Shown piece by piece: positions 16,177-25,678 of a DNA stretch of 32,234 nucleotides. The DNA is from Gammaproteobacteria bacterium (lineage in GTDB: Bacteria; Pseudomonadota; Gammaproteobacteria; Xanthomonadales; Xanthomonadaceae), in NCBI GenBank assembly GCA_025356635.1, contig JANXRY010000122.1, positions 1 through 32,234 on the forward strand, given 5' to 3'. The stretch's first letter is position 1; each line of letters starts with the position of its first letter. The translations under genes and the position numbers were made by a program. The notes under the pieces were generated by a model. That model did no database searches. It was not told where the DNA came from and saw only the letters and a program-made list of their open reading frames with translations.

Positions 16177-17074
16177 GCCTGGGATCAGCCCCTCGTATCG
16201 CCCCGTTCCGCTACTGCTGGCCGCTGTGCTCGCCGGCTGCGCGGCGACAACTCCACACATCACACCGCCTGCCCCGGTCGCGCCGGCACAGGATGCGGCG
16301 GACCTCGGCTATTCCATCGTCCGCCAGGTTCCACAAGGCGGATTGCTGCTCGGGCGGGTTCCCAAGGGTGGTCATCTGCGTTACGACGACCACGACATCC
16401 GCGTCGGCACCGATGGCCACTTCGTGATCGGTGTGGCGCGCACCCAGACCGAGGCGCTGAAACTCGGTATCGACTGGCCCGACGGCCACCACGCCGATGT
16501 CGAAGTCGCGGTACTCGTGCGCACGTTTCCGTTGGAACGCGTCGATGGCGTGCCCGAGGACACGGTCAACCCGCCACCGGCGATCGCCGAGCGCATCGCC
16601 CGGGAACAGGCCGGAGTCGATGCCGTGCGCCAGCGCGACGACGATCGCGACGATTACGACAGCCGCTTCATCTGGCCAGTGCAAGGCCGCATCAGCGGGG
16701 TGTTCGGCAGCCAGCGCATCTACAATGGCACGCCGAAATCGCCGCATTCAGGGCTGGACATCGCTGCAGCGCAAGGCACTGCCGTGCAGGCGCCAGCTGG
16801 CGGCATCGTCACCTTCGCCAATCCCGATCTCTACCTGACCGGCGGCACCGTGTTGATCGACCACGGCCATGGCGTGAGTTCGAATTTCCTGCACCTGAGC
16901 CGGATCGATGTCGTGGTCGGCGAGCGCGTCGAACAAGGCCAGGTGATCGGCCTGGTCGGCAAGACCGGTCGCGCCACCGGGCCGCACATGCACTGGGGCA
17001 TGAACTGGTTCGGCGTGCGCGTGGACCCGCAATTGCTGCTGGATCCGGCCGGCAATCCGCAACCCGCGCCCTGA
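16169..17074 (+). CDS. M23-family (LytM-like) metallopeptidase, lipoprotein
   Basis: 301 residues. A lipoprotein signal ends in LAGC with Cys24, so the protein is likely anchored to a membrane facing the periplasm. An N-terminal beta-rich domain (about 45-120) precedes the peptidase domain at 167-290. Zinc ligands of an active M23 enzyme are present: His193 and Asp197 in HSGLDIAA, and His273 and His275 in HMHWG, with LHLS around 242. It probably cleaves peptidoglycan cross-bridges or stem peptides during wall growth or division. Unlike EnvC and NlpD, all metal ligands are kept, so it should be catalytic. It overlaps yidD by 8 bp, indicating cotranslation. Confidence 0.88.
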   Translation: MTEPGISPSYRPVPLLLAAVLAGCAATTPHITPPAPVAPAQDAADLGYSIVRQVPQGGLLLGRVPKGGHLRYDDHDIRVGTDGHFVIGVARTQTEALKLGIDWPDGHHADVEVAVLVRTFPLERVDGVPEDTVNPPPAIAERIAREQAGVDAVRQRDDDRDDYDSRFIWPVQGRISGVFGSQRIYNGTPKSPHSGLDIAAAQGTAVQAPAGGIVTFANPDLYLTGGTVLIDHGHGVSSNFLHLSRIDVVVGERVEQGQVIGLVGKTGRATGPHMHWGMNWFGVRVDPQLLLDPAGNPQPAP

Positions 17075-17085
17075 ATTCTATTCGC

Positions 17086-18432
17086 CTACTCTCCCGAGGC
17101 AGACGGATTGCGCAGCAACATCAGCACCATCGCCACGATCGCCGCGGCACCCAACAGCAGCACGCCCCAGAGCAGCCAGCGCCGGGTCCTGGCCGGGTCC
17201 GGGCGGGTCAGTGCGGACTCACCGCCTGCCGCCGACATCGGCCCAAGGCGCGCCACTGGCGGTTGCCAGTCGCGTCCGTAATGCGCGCGCACCTGGCCAA
17301 TCAGGGCATCGAGTGGAAACTGTTCGCGCTGCGCCACGCCACTGCCGGCAACGATCCGGTAGATCGCGCGGCCGTGGGTGAGCAATAGCCAGTCCTCGGG
17401 CTGGTACATGAACTCGAGCACCGGCGGTTTGGTCAGGTTCACCCGTGGCTCTATGCGCCACATGCGCGCGCGTGTTTGCGGCACGTCCATGGCTTCGTTG
17501 TCCAGCGCCAACCCGGCACCGCGCAAGCGGAACGCCCCCATCTGGCCGAGGTAGGACCAGTAGCGGTCGCCTGGTTCCCGGGCACTGATGCTGAAATCGG
17601 CGATGACGTTGTCTTCGCCCAGCAAGATATTGACCCTCTCCACCGGGATGCGCGCCGGCATCCGGTACAGGTAGGCCGGGCCGTCGCGGCCAATGAACTC
17701 TGCCGTGAGTGTGCGTCGCTGCGCCAGCGGACTCGAAGCCCGCGCCGACTGGAAACGCAATTGCACGGTCGCCAGCGGAATGGGATTTCCGGCCGAGAGC
17801 GCATGTAGGCGCAGATAGGTGCTGGCGATCGGCGCGAACTCCACATGCCGGCGCACCAGCGACTGCCCGCCCTGGCGCAGTTGCGCCACTGTCGCTGAGG
17901 GCACCACCGTCCGCCACTGGCTCAGATCGTCACTGGCGTCAATGCTAATCTCGGCACTGAAATCGGCCGCCGTGGTCGTCAAGCCCAAAGCGATCGCGTC
18001 CACAACCTCGCCCTGCCCGCGCACATCGATCAAGACATCGCCAACCGCTGTCTGTGGCGGATGGCTCAGGCTGGCATCAAGCGCCAGTTGCCCGGAATCG
18101 TTGCGGCTGATGTGCAATTGCAGATCGCCGCCTTCCGTTGGCGTTGTCGTTGGCAGCGCGAACCAGGCCGATTCGCGCCAGACGCTCGGCGGTGTCTGGA
18201 AACTGAAAGGCATCGGGCCGAACGGCAGGTTTTCGCCAGCGTCGTTGAAAGCCGCCAGATCGGACAGGCTCGGGCTTTGCACCTGCCGATAAACGGCTTC
18301 CTCCAGGCGAATCGCCCAGGCGCCTTCGGTCCGTTCGGCGAGCGGCCATTGCTGGGCATAGTCGTTGGGCGCGGCGGCGTAGGCCGTTGTCGCGACGAAG
18401 ATGGCGGCAAATAGAATCGAGCGCAATTTCAT
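17086..18432 (-). CDS. DUF3999 family exported protein
   Basis: 448 residues. It has a signal peptide (KLRSILFAAIFVATTAYA), a large beta-rich periplasmic region, and one C-terminal membrane helix at about 421-441 (LWGVLLLGAAAIVAMVLML) with a short polar tail. Motifs such as YLRLHAL, YLYRMPARIPVERVNILL and PPVLEFMYQPEDWLLLTHG agree with DUF3999. Its ATG overlaps the stop of the DUF2339 gene (ATGA), and the two families are usual neighbours, so they probably act as one envelope complex. No enzyme motif is visible and the function is unknown. The stop is 12 bp from the convergent peptidase gene. Confidence 0.8.
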   Translation of the reverse strand: MKLRSILFAAIFVATTAYAAAPNDYAQQWPLAERTEGAWAIRLEEAVYRQVQSPSLSDLAAFNDAGENLPFGPMPFSFQTPPSVWRESAWFALPTTTPTEGGDLQLHISRNDSGQLALDASLSHPPQTAVGDVLIDVRGQGEVVDAIALGLTTTAADFSAEISIDASDDLSQWRTVVPSATVAQLRQGGQSLVRRHVEFAPIASTYLRLHALSAGNPIPLATVQLRFQSARASSPLAQRRTLTAEFIGRDGPAYLYRMPARIPVERVNILLGEDNVIADFSISAREPGDRYWSYLGQMGAFRLRGAGLALDNEAMDVPQTRARMWRIEPRVNLTKPPVLEFMYQPEDWLLLTHGRAIYRIVAGSGVAQREQFPLDALIGQVRAHYGRDWQPPVARLGPMSAAGGESALTRPDPARTRRWLLWGVLLLGAAAIVAMVLMLLRNPSASGE

Positions 18433-21092
18433 GGTGTTCCTTCTGTCTCAATCGTCTTCGGCGGCGATGGCGAGAGATAGCCAACGCCGACCAACAACAT
18501 GCCGACCACCAGGAAAGAAACAATCCCGGATTGATTGCCGATGTAATGCCGATCAACGATCATGAGTTTCGCGCAAACTGCAATCATCAGTACGAAGCCG
18601 CCGATCCAGAGCGACCGCCGCTGGCGACGCGATGCCAGCCACATGCTGCCGACACCGAGCAGGCTCCAGACCACCGTCAGGCTGGATTGACTGACACCGG
18701 AATCGAGCACCGCCATGCTCCACGGTTCGCCATGCCAGTGATGCACGGCGCGTAAAATCGCCATGCTCGCGAAGGCCAGACCAAGCCCGGGCCACAGGCG
18801 ACGCCACGTGCTGAAATCCGACCGCTCCCGCGCCATCGCGAACAACAACCCCAGCATCGACAACCACGCCAACTCCAGTGGATTGAGCAGCGGCAGGAAC
18901 GCCAGCGGCGTGGCCAGGCCTTCAACAAACAGGCCCAAGGCAAGTGCCAACATGAGCATGATCGCCGCCGGCGCGAACCAGCCGATCGCGTAGTGTTCGA
19001 ACATGGCCGCTCGCGGCCAGGCCAGCCATTGCGGGCGTTGCCACAATGCCAGGGTCATCAGGCTGAGCGGCGCAATCGTGGCCAGGTAGTTCCAGCCGTT
19101 GCCGAGTTGCAGCGTGTTGGCACAGAACAGCTGCAACTGCATCGTCGTGGCCAGGGCCAGCGTCCAGAGCAGGGCCAGATGCACGAGCGACAAACTGCGC
19201 GCGGCCTCCTCACGCCCGTTCGACAACGCCACGCCGGCAGCGAAACCATACAGCGCCCACGGTAGCCAGGTGGGCTCGGCCAATGGCGTGTCGAACTCGG
19301 ACCTGGCGTAGAACACCATCAGCAGGCCGAGCAGCGCGATCACCGCGCTCCATTGGTTCGGGCGCGGCCAGGCTAGCGTCTTGCGCAGCAGGCTCGCTGC
19401 CAGCAGCGACGCCGATAAATACAGAGAAGCAAATTGCCAGGCACCGAGACTGCGTTCGGCGTGATCAATTTGCGTGACTGCGCCCACGAACCACCAGATC
19501 ATGGCCCACACGAACAACAGCGCCGGCAGCCGGAAGCGCGGACGATAGCGATCGTGCACCACACTGAGCGCAAAACCCGAGAACGCCAGGATCGCCGCGC
19601 CCAGCCATTCGGGATTGAGCAACAACAACGAGTTGGGATCGTTCGCTGCATCCCACAGCCAAAGTGTGTACGCAACCGCTGCCAACAACTGCAATACCAG
19701 GCCGCTGATCCACGGGAAGGTGCGGTTCTGGCGAATGCCCAGCCAGGCGACGCCGGCGCCTTCCAGCGCCCAGACGCTGGCCGTGGTGCCGGCACTGAAA
19801 GCCAGTGGCACCGCCAGCGTGGCAAAGCCCAGCGCGAGCGCGCCGTAGGCTTCGGTCAACAAACGTTCGCCACGTCGGCGACGCAACCACCACACCAGCA
19901 CGGCATAAAGCAGCGCGACCGCGAGCGCGCTGAAGGCCAGCTCCATTTTGTCGTCCTTGAGCAAACCCGCCTGTAATGGAAAAGCGAGCAGCGGCGTGCC
20001 GAACACCAGCGTGCCGTCGACCCAGGGCCGGCGATGTTCGCTCTGCCGGACTACATACAACAACCCAATGACGATGTAGAACACGAAGAACAGGATCAGG
20101 AATGGTTCGACCGTGGCGAACAATTCCGGCTGGTAGAACTTCAGCCCCCAGGCGGTGCCGACACCGAAAGTGAAGCCGAAGCCGACCAGGTTGAGCAAAC
20201 GCCAGCTGCGTTTCCACGACACGCCGAATACTGCCGCGTTGAGCACGGAGTAGTACGAAAACAGCGCAACGTGATTGGCGCTACCGGTTGAGATCAACAC
20301 CGGCGCGAGATAGCCGCCGAGGAAACCGAGCACCGCCAGCCACAAGTTATCCTGCAACACGGAAAGCAGCGCGGCACCGGCGACCAACAACACGATCAGT
20401 GCGAACGCCGGCATCGGCAACAGCAGCCCGTACAAACGGAAGGATGCGAACACCACCAGCAGCAACACGCCCAGCGCGCCGCCCTGCAGACTCAGGCCGA
20501 AGGCAGGGCGCGATTCGCGCTCGCGCCAGCCGAAACCGAGCGCGGCAATGGCGAGCAAGGCAATGCCGGCCATGCGGAATTCGATCGGAAACGAGAACAG
20601 GCCGCGGTCGGAAGCGAACTTCAGCGCACTGGCGACACCAATGAAGGAAATGACCACGCCGATCTTGACCGGCACATTGCCTTCGGTGAACCAGGACTTG
20701 ATCCGCGCGACCAGTTTTTCTTCCCAGCCCGGCGCCACCGGAGCACGCGGCATCGGTGGTGGAATCGGCGCGCTTGGTACAGGCGGCGGTTCTGGGGTCG
20801 GCGCAACGATTTCGACCGGCGCCGATTCGCTGGCGACGGAAATCCCCGGTGCTACCGGCAGTGGCGTAGGCGTAACCGGAGGTGATTCAGCGGCGGTTGG
20901 TGCAGGCGGAGCAAGCGAACGTGCGCGCAACACCAGCAGTTGGCGTTCCAGTTCGGCAACCTTGCGCACCAACGAGACATGCTGGGCCCAAACGAAGACG
21001 ATCAGAAATCCGGCGACAGCGCCGAGCAGTTCGCGCGATTCGGCCACGGCGGTGCCGAACAGTGCGCCGATAATCGCCAGGATCCAGTGCAT
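18429..21092 (-). CDS. DUF2339 family polytopic membrane protein
   Basis: 887 residues. An N-terminal membrane helix is followed by a short coiled-coil (SLVRKVAELERQLLVLRAR) and a Pro/Ala/Val-rich linker at about 65-125. The remainder is a long series of hydrophobic helices, roughly 20 or more, with short loops such as WREKLVAR-like basic segments and RRRRGER. This layout is that of DUF2339 (related to YlxH-neighbour membrane proteins of unknown role). It is translationally coupled to the DUF3999 gene. No transporter or transferase signature was recognised. The size and extreme helix content suggest an integral scaffold or carrier in the inner membrane; this is inference. Confidence 0.82.
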   Translation of the reverse strand: MHWILAIIGALFGTAVAESRELLGAVAGFLIVFVWAQHVSLVRKVAELERQLLVLRARSLAPPAPTAAESPPVTPTPLPVAPGISVASESAPVEIVAPTPEPPPVPSAPIPPPMPRAPVAPGWEEKLVARIKSWFTEGNVPVKIGVVISFIGVASALKFASDRGLFSFPIEFRMAGIALLAIAALGFGWRERESRPAFGLSLQGGALGVLLLVVFASFRLYGLLLPMPAFALIVLLVAGAALLSVLQDNLWLAVLGFLGGYLAPVLISTGSANHVALFSYYSVLNAAVFGVSWKRSWRLLNLVGFGFTFGVGTAWGLKFYQPELFATVEPFLILFFVFYIVIGLLYVVRQSEHRRPWVDGTLVFGTPLLAFPLQAGLLKDDKMELAFSALAVALLYAVLVWWLRRRRGERLLTEAYGALALGFATLAVPLAFSAGTTASVWALEGAGVAWLGIRQNRTFPWISGLVLQLLAAVAYTLWLWDAANDPNSLLLLNPEWLGAAILAFSGFALSVVHDRYRPRFRLPALLFVWAMIWWFVGAVTQIDHAERSLGAWQFASLYLSASLLAASLLRKTLAWPRPNQWSAVIALLGLLMVFYARSEFDTPLAEPTWLPWALYGFAAGVALSNGREEAARSLSLVHLALLWTLALATTMQLQLFCANTLQLGNGWNYLATIAPLSLMTLALWQRPQWLAWPRAAMFEHYAIGWFAPAAIMLMLALALGLFVEGLATPLAFLPLLNPLELAWLSMLGLLFAMARERSDFSTWRRLWPGLGLAFASMAILRAVHHWHGEPWSMAVLDSGVSQSSLTVVWSLLGVGSMWLASRRQRRSLWIGGFVLMIAVCAKLMIVDRHYIGNQSGIVSFLVVGMLLVGVGYLSPSPPKTIETEGTP

Positions 21093-21154
21093 GGGTTCCC
21101 CTCGCCTAGTGGTTCGGGGCCAGTCTACCCAATCAGTTCACTGAAAGCTGACGA

Positions 21155-22102
21155 TCACACGTACCCGTCGGGCACGCCCTTGGTCGCCACTGCCACCGCA
21201 TTGTGCGGGTGCAGGCTTTCCTGGTGGGTCGCGCGGATGCGGAAGTCGTCGATGCGTTCGTCGGCATCGAGCGCAAGTTGCATGCGCCGCGCGGCGTCTT
21301 CGCAGAACATCAGGTTCTGGCCGTTGAGCCGGGCGAAGGCCTGTTCGTCTTCGCGCTTGACCGCTGTCTGCACCGGCGTCTGCAAGGCGTTCTCAATGCA
21401 ATCGATAACTTCGACAAACGGCAGGTTCTGGAAACTCGGCGCCAGCTTGACCTCGACCTCAGCGATGCTGCGCTGGCTATGCGGCGTCGCCATGATGCCC
21501 TGCTCGCTGCCGAGCCACTGCAACACTGTCGGGTAATCGAGCGCCTGGCCATCGTCGAAATCGAGCTGGAAACGTTCCTGGATGAGTTGCCGCGCCAACG
21601 CCGCCGAACACGGGCAGGTGCTCGAATACATCACCTGCAGGCCCAGCTCCAAGGTGAAGTGGCCGCGATCGAGTTCGGCGCGCACGCGCACCGGATAGGA
21701 CTTCCAGCCGGTGTTGTCACTGACCAGGGCCGGACGGCGAATCAGATAATCGAACTGGATGTCGATCTTCGCGCGATCGGAAAGATCGGCGTGCGAGTCG
21801 AGGAACTGCTTGAGCAATCGGCGCAGGCTGCATGGCGAGACGGGCTCAGCCGAGAGTGCCTTGTCCACATGCAGGTAGAGCCGCGACATGTGGATGCCGC
21901 GTACGTCCGGGCGCTTGAGGTTGACGAAAGCATCGACGCGCGCACCGCTGGTCAACACCTGGCCGTCGGCGCCAACAATGCTCACCGGCGCGTGGATCTC
22001 GCCCATGCCCACCCAGTCCAACTGGCCGGCGACGGCCGGACGCGCTTCATTGGCGATGTCGGGCATCACGCGGGCCAGGTTCTCGTGACCAATGGGGGCC
22101 AT
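21155..22102 (-). CDS. folE2: GTP cyclohydrolase FolE2 (type IB)
   Basis: 315 residues from the ATG at 22102, which has GGAG 6 nt upstream; a TTG at 22159 is a weaker alternative. It converts GTP to 7,8-dihydroneopterin triphosphate, the first step of folate and, in bacteria with queuosine, of deazaguanine synthesis. Type IB hallmarks are visible: LDWVGMGEI near 28, RGIHMSRLYL near 68, the active-site Cys163 in SSTCPCS, PHSQRS, and the C-terminal HPHNAVA. This type works with metals other than zinc. It is 62 bp upstream of the DUF2339 gene, on the same strand. Confidence 0.93.
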   Translation of the reverse strand: MAPIGHENLARVMPDIANEARPAVAGQLDWVGMGEIHAPVSIVGADGQVLTSGARVDAFVNLKRPDVRGIHMSRLYLHVDKALSAEPVSPCSLRRLLKQFLDSHADLSDRAKIDIQFDYLIRRPALVSDNTGWKSYPVRVRAELDRGHFTLELGLQVMYSSTCPCSAALARQLIQERFQLDFDDGQALDYPTVLQWLGSEQGIMATPHSQRSIAEVEVKLAPSFQNLPFVEVIDCIENALQTPVQTAVKREDEQAFARLNGQNLMFCEDAARRMQLALDADERIDDFRIRATHQESLHPHNAVAVATKGVPDGYV

Positions 22103-22189
22103 GGGGTTCTCCAAGAGCAGGTTGCACAGTTTACTGGGGGCGAGTGCAGGCAACGTCAAGACGAGGGTGATTATGGGGCCGAGCGGCGA

Positions 22190-22945
22190 TCAACGCCCAC
22201 GCGCGGCCCGCCAGGCGCGCCAGAGCGTGGCCATCGCAGGGGACTCAGCATGGCCTTTCCCGGCCGCGAGCCGCGCCAACCGGGCGTGGTCGAAGGCGGT
22301 CCGAACCCGCCGGAACATCGCTGCATCGGGGTTTGCGGGCAATGCAGCCGCCAGCTCAGTGGCCCAGTCTTGCAACAATGCCTGGCCCGGCCCGGTCTCC
22401 CAGGAACCCGTGACCAGGCCATGGCGGGCAAACAGATGCATCGGAATTCGCGCCCGGTCCTCCATCGCCAACCCCGCCGGCAGGCGTGACAGCAGCCAGT
22501 GCACCGCCAAGGCGCGCGTGCCTTCATCGCTGGGGTTTGCCGCGAACACAGCCGATTCAACCGCCACGACCGCGCGTGCCGCTGGCAGCAGGGCTTCGAT
22601 CGCGTCATGGGTCGAGGCTGGTCGAAGTTCCGCGTGGCTGGCGTCCAGCAGGCTGCGGCCAAGTTCAGACCAAGGCGCCGGCAGCGCGTTGAATGCCTCG
22701 GTCACTGGATGCCGGCTGCGGCCCTTTCCAAGACCCATGAACTCCTCGGCCCACCAGCCGGTCTTGGCGACGATGATGCGTGGATCGCTGAGTTCGAACA
22801 CGGCTTCGCGCAGTTCATGCAGCAGGGCACCCCAGGCGCGATAACGTCCGCGAAAAGGTGCCGGGCAGAAGACTTCCGCTGTGATCATCTCCGGTTCGCG
22901 CACCAGCCACTTGGCCACGAACGGTTCGAGCGCGTCGTCGGCCAT
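22190..22945 (-). CDS. Squalene/phytoene synthase-fold protein lacking acidic motifs
   Basis: 251 residues from the ATG at 22945, one base after the gph stop (TGAGATG), so it is translationally coupled. The block AKTGWWAEEFMGLGKGRSRHPVTEAF near residue 60 matches the KLxWWRxEL...G...HPV segment of the squalene/phytoene synthase superfamily. The first Asp-rich DxxxD motif is replaced by a Glu-containing ELREAVFELSD, and the second (DxxED) is not seen. The rest is helical with several Trp and Arg. It is therefore probably not a standard head-to-head prenyl synthase. Similar short proteins occur near ubiG/gph in Xanthomonas relatives, as I recall. A structural or pseudo-enzyme role linked to quinone or prenyl metabolism is possible. 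Confidence 0.6.
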   Translation of the reverse strand: MADDALEPFVAKWLVREPEMITAEVFCPAPFRGRYRAWGALLHELREAVFELSDPRIIVAKTGWWAEEFMGLGKGRSRHPVTEAFNALPAPWSELGRSLLDASHAELRPASTHDAIEALLPAARAVVAVESAVFAANPSDEGTRALAVHWLLSRLPAGLAMEDRARIPMHLFARHGLVTGSWETGPGQALLQDWATELAAALPANPDAAMFRRVRTAFDHARLARLAAGKGHAESPAMATLWRAWRAARGR

Positions 22946-22946
22946 C

Positions 22947-23618
22947 TCAGGGTGCCAGCAGACCTGGGCGCAGCAAGTCACGCGGAATGTCGGCGCTGGC
23001 GTCGGGGCGCCAGTCGGCGGGGTCTTCGTGTGCTTCGCGATAGCCCCAGAGCGCAGCGATGGATTTCATGCCGGCGGCGCGCGCAGCGACGATGTCGCGC
23101 TCGTCATCGCCAACGTAGACGCAATCTTGCGGCGTCACGCCCAGGTGTTCGCAGGCATGCAGCAACTGGTCGGGGTCGGGTTTCTTCTTCGGCAAGCTGT
23201 CGGCGCCGAGCAGGATGGCGCAGCGCTCGTTCCAGCCCATGGTCGCCACCACGCCGACCGCAAGATAGAACGGCTTGTTGGTGACGATGCCCCAACGCGA
23301 GCCATTGGCTTCGATGGCATGCAGCACCTCCTCGACACCATCGAAAGCAGTGCTGTGTTCGGCCACCGCCTCGGCATAAGCGGCAAGGAACGGTGGCAGT
23401 AATTCCTCTCTCGCTGCGTCATCGCGTTCAGGAAAAGCCACGCGCAGCATGGCACGCCCGCCTTTCGAGACCACCGGACGAATTGTTTCCAGCAACAAGG
23501 CTGGCTGGCCCTCGCGATTCAATACCCGGTTCAGGGCATTGAGCAGATCGACTGCACTGTCGACCAAGGTGCCGTCGAGATCGAACAACACCAGCGCCGC
23601 CATTCCAGATTCGCTCAC
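22947..23618 (-). CDS. gph: Phosphoglycolate phosphatase (HAD superfamily)
   Basis: 223 residues from GTG at 23618, whose TG is shared with the ubiG stop and which has GGTGA upstream; an ATG five codons later is an alternative. HAD motif I is [11 protein letters not shown] with nucleophile Asp13 and acid Asp15, motif II is VTNKP, motif III KKKPDPD, and motif [13 protein letters not shown]. It dephosphorylates 2-phosphoglycolate arising from DNA 3'-end repair or photorespiratory-like chemistry. The setting directly after ubiG is the same as in E. coli relatives and Pseudomonas. Other small phosphate monoesters are possible substrates. Confidence 0.87.
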   Translation of the reverse strand: MSESGMAALVLFDLDGTLVDSAVDLLNALNRVLNREGQPALLLETIRPVVSKGGRAMLRVAFPERDDAAREELLPPFLAAYAEAVAEHSTAFDGVEEVLHAIEANGSRWGIVTNKPFYLAVGVVATMGWNERCAILLGADSLPKKKPDPDQLLHACEHLGVTPQDCVYVGDDERDIVAARAAGMKSIAALWGYREAHEDPADWRPDASADIPRDLLRPGLLAP

Positions 23619-24325
23619 ACTTTCACCGCGCAGGCGAGGTAATTTATTTCCGTGCGTCGATTCAGCCAAGCCTTGCCCCGGATCGGATCATAGGCCAGGC
23701 CGCTGACATCATCGAGTTGCAATCCCGCCTCGCGCAGCCAGGCCGACAGTTCCGACGGCTTGATGAAGCTCTTGTAATCGTGCGTGCCTTTCGGCAGCAA
23801 TCCAGCCACGTACTCGGCGCCAACGATCGCCACGGCGAACGCCACTGGAGTGCGATTGAGCGTGGACACGAACAACTTGCCGCCCGGCTTGAGCAAGCTC
23901 GCGCAGGCGCGCAATATCGAGGCTGGATCGGGCACGTGTTCGAGCATCTCCATGCAGGTGATCGCATCGAACGACGCCAGCATTTCTTCAGCCAGTGCTT
24001 CGACCGCCGACAACCGGTAATCGACTTTCAGCCCCGATTCGAGCAGGTGCAGTTGCGCGATGTCGATCAATTCCGGGGCAAGATCCAGCGCGATCACCTC
24101 GGCGCCTTCGCGCGCCAGCGCTTCACTGAGGATGCCGGCGCCGCAGCCGACATCGAGCACACGCGCGCCGCGCAAAAACGAGCGGTCACGGACGTAGCCA
24201 AGCCGCGCAGGGTTGAGTTCATGCAAGGCGCGCTGGGGCCCTTGCGGATCCCACCAACGGTTGGCGAGAGCTCCGAACTTGTTTATTTCTGCCTGGCTGA
24301 CATTGGTTTTGTCGACATGGTTCAT
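23615..24325 (-). CDS. ubiG: Ubiquinone biosynthesis O-methyltransferase UbiG
   Basis: 236 residues, typical length. It methylates the two ring hydroxyls during ubiquinone synthesis using S-adenosylmethionine. Seen: N-terminal [23 protein letters not shown] motif [16 protein letters not shown] (from residue 57), acidic Asp81, LEHVPDP, and the membrane-binding segment [28 protein letters not shown]. The C-terminal DVSGLAYDP is also conserved. The ATG at 24325 lies 3 bp after the stop of the deaminase gene. That deaminase can salvage the S-adenosylhomocysteine or methylthioadenosine produced by SAM enzymes, giving the pair a metabolic logic. Confidence 0.95.
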   Translation of the reverse strand: MNHVDKTNVSQAEINKFGALANRWWDPQGPQRALHELNPARLGYVRDRSFLRGARVLDVGCGAGILSEALAREGAEVIALDLAPELIDIAQLHLLESGLKVDYRLSAVEALAEEMLASFDAITCMEMLEHVPDPASILRACASLLKPGGKLFVSTLNRTPVAFAVAIVGAEYVAGLLPKGTHDYKSFIKPSELSAWLREAGLQLDDVSGLAYDPIRGKAWLNRRTEINYLACAVKV

Positions 24326-24328
24326 AGC

Positions 24329-25675
24329 TCAGACCTTGGCACGAACGGTGGCGATGCGCTGGCCCCAACGGCGCGCTTTGGCCGTGAGAGCGTCGAGGTC
24401 GGTGTCGGGCAAGACGCCGTCGCGCAATTGCCGGCGGCCGCCGATCCAGACATCGCTCACCTGGTGTCGGCCGCTGGCGTAGACCAGATGGGAAATCGGT
24501 TGGTACATGGGCAGGGATTCGATCGCCGCCATGCGCACGCAGATCAGGTCGGCGTCCTTGCCCGGTTCGATCGAACCGACGCGCTCGCCCAGGCCCAGGG
24601 CGCGCGCGCCACCGAGCGTGGCAGCACGCAGCGTTTGCGCCGCGTCCATGGCGGTGGCGTCGCTGGCCACGGCCTTGGCCAGCAAGGCGGTGGTGCGCAG
24701 TTCGTCGAACATGTCGAGGTCGTTGTTGCTGGCGCAGCCGTCGGTGCCGATGGCGATGTTCGCACCGGCGCGACGCAGCTTCTCGATCGGCGCGAAACCC
24801 GAAGCGAGTTTCAGATTGGATTGTGGGCAATGCACGACCGAAACTCCGCGTTCCGCGCACAGGGCGATCTCGGCGTCGTTGAGTTGAGTCATGTGCACGG
24901 CGATCAGGCGCTCGTTGACCAGGCCGAGACGGTCGAGCCGCGCCAAAGGCCGCTGGCCATGCAGCTTGAGCGAATCCTCGATTTCCTGCGCGGTTTCGTG
25001 CACGTGGCAATGCACCGGCAGATCGAGCTGTTCGGCGAGCATGCCGATGCGCTCGAAACTCGTGTCGCAAACCGTATACGGCGCATGCGGCGCGAAACTG
25101 AACCCGATCAGCGGATCGCTACGATAGTTGTCGCGCACTTCCAGCGCCTTGTCGAAATATTCGGCAGTGCTGGCCGCCCATTTCGATGGAAAATCGATGA
25201 ACGGCAGGCCGACCACGGCGCGGAAACCGAGCCGCTGGTAGGTCGCGGCCTGGGCATCGGGGAAGAAATAATTCTCGTTGCAGCAGGTAGTCCCGCCGCG
25301 CAGCATTTCGGCCACCGCCAACTCGACGCCATCGGCGACGAACCCGGAATCCATCACCGCCGCTTCGATCGGCCAGATGTGTTCCTGCAGCCAGGGCATC
25401 AGCGCGAGGTCGTCGGCAACGCCGCGCATCAACGTCATCGGGTTATGCGTGTGGGCATTGACCAGGCCGGGCAACAACACCGTGTCCGGACGGCTCACGA
25501 TTTCCTGCGGAAGGTAACGCAAGCGGGCTTCGACACTAGGCAACAGATCAACAATCCGGCCGCCGGAAACAACCACGGCGTAGTCGCTGAGGACCACGCC
25601 ATGCGGCTCGATCGGCACCACCCAGCCGGCTTCGATCAACAGATCACAAGGCTGCCGGAGGGTGGTTTCGGCCAT
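24329..25675 (-). CDS. mtaD: 5-methylthioadenosine/S-adenosylhomocysteine deaminase (TRZ/ATZ family)
   Basis: 448 residues of the amidohydrolase superfamily. Metal ligands are visible as HTH (75-77) in LVNAHTHNPM, His in HCHVHE, His in VHCPQSN, and Asp in GTDGCASNNDLDMFDE. The motif GGTTCCNE and the C-terminal SIEPGKDADLI are typical. It deaminates the adenine ring of MTA or SAH. The ATG at 25675 follows the efp stop by 3 bp and ubiG follows by 3 bp, so it is embedded in one operon. Guanine or triazine deaminases share the fold, but this operon position is the usual one for MtaD-like enzymes in gammaproteobacteria. Confidence 0.85.
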   Translation of the reverse strand: MAETTLRQPCDLLIEAGWVVPIEPHGVVLSDYAVVVSGGRIVDLLPSVEARLRYLPQEIVSRPDTVLLPGLVNAHTHNPMTLMRGVADDLALMPWLQEHIWPIEAAVMDSGFVADGVELAVAEMLRGGTTCCNENYFFPDAQAATYQRLGFRAVVGLPFIDFPSKWAASTAEYFDKALEVRDNYRSDPLIGFSFAPHAPYTVCDTSFERIGMLAEQLDLPVHCHVHETAQEIEDSLKLHGQRPLARLDRLGLVNERLIAVHMTQLNDAEIALCAERGVSVVHCPQSNLKLASGFAPIEKLRRAGANIAIGTDGCASNNDLDMFDELRTTALLAKAVASDATAMDAAQTLRAATLGGARALGLGERVGSIEPGKDADLICVRMAAIESLPMYQPISHLVYASGRHQVSDVWIGGRRQLRDGVLPDTDLDALTAKARRWGQRIATVRAKV

Positions 25676-25678
25676 GGC

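Noticed and set aside
22110-22200. Nested GGGCCG/CGGCCC hairpin near the end of the prenyl-synthase-like gene as a terminator
   Set aside because: It spans the stop codon region and is not followed by a T-run.
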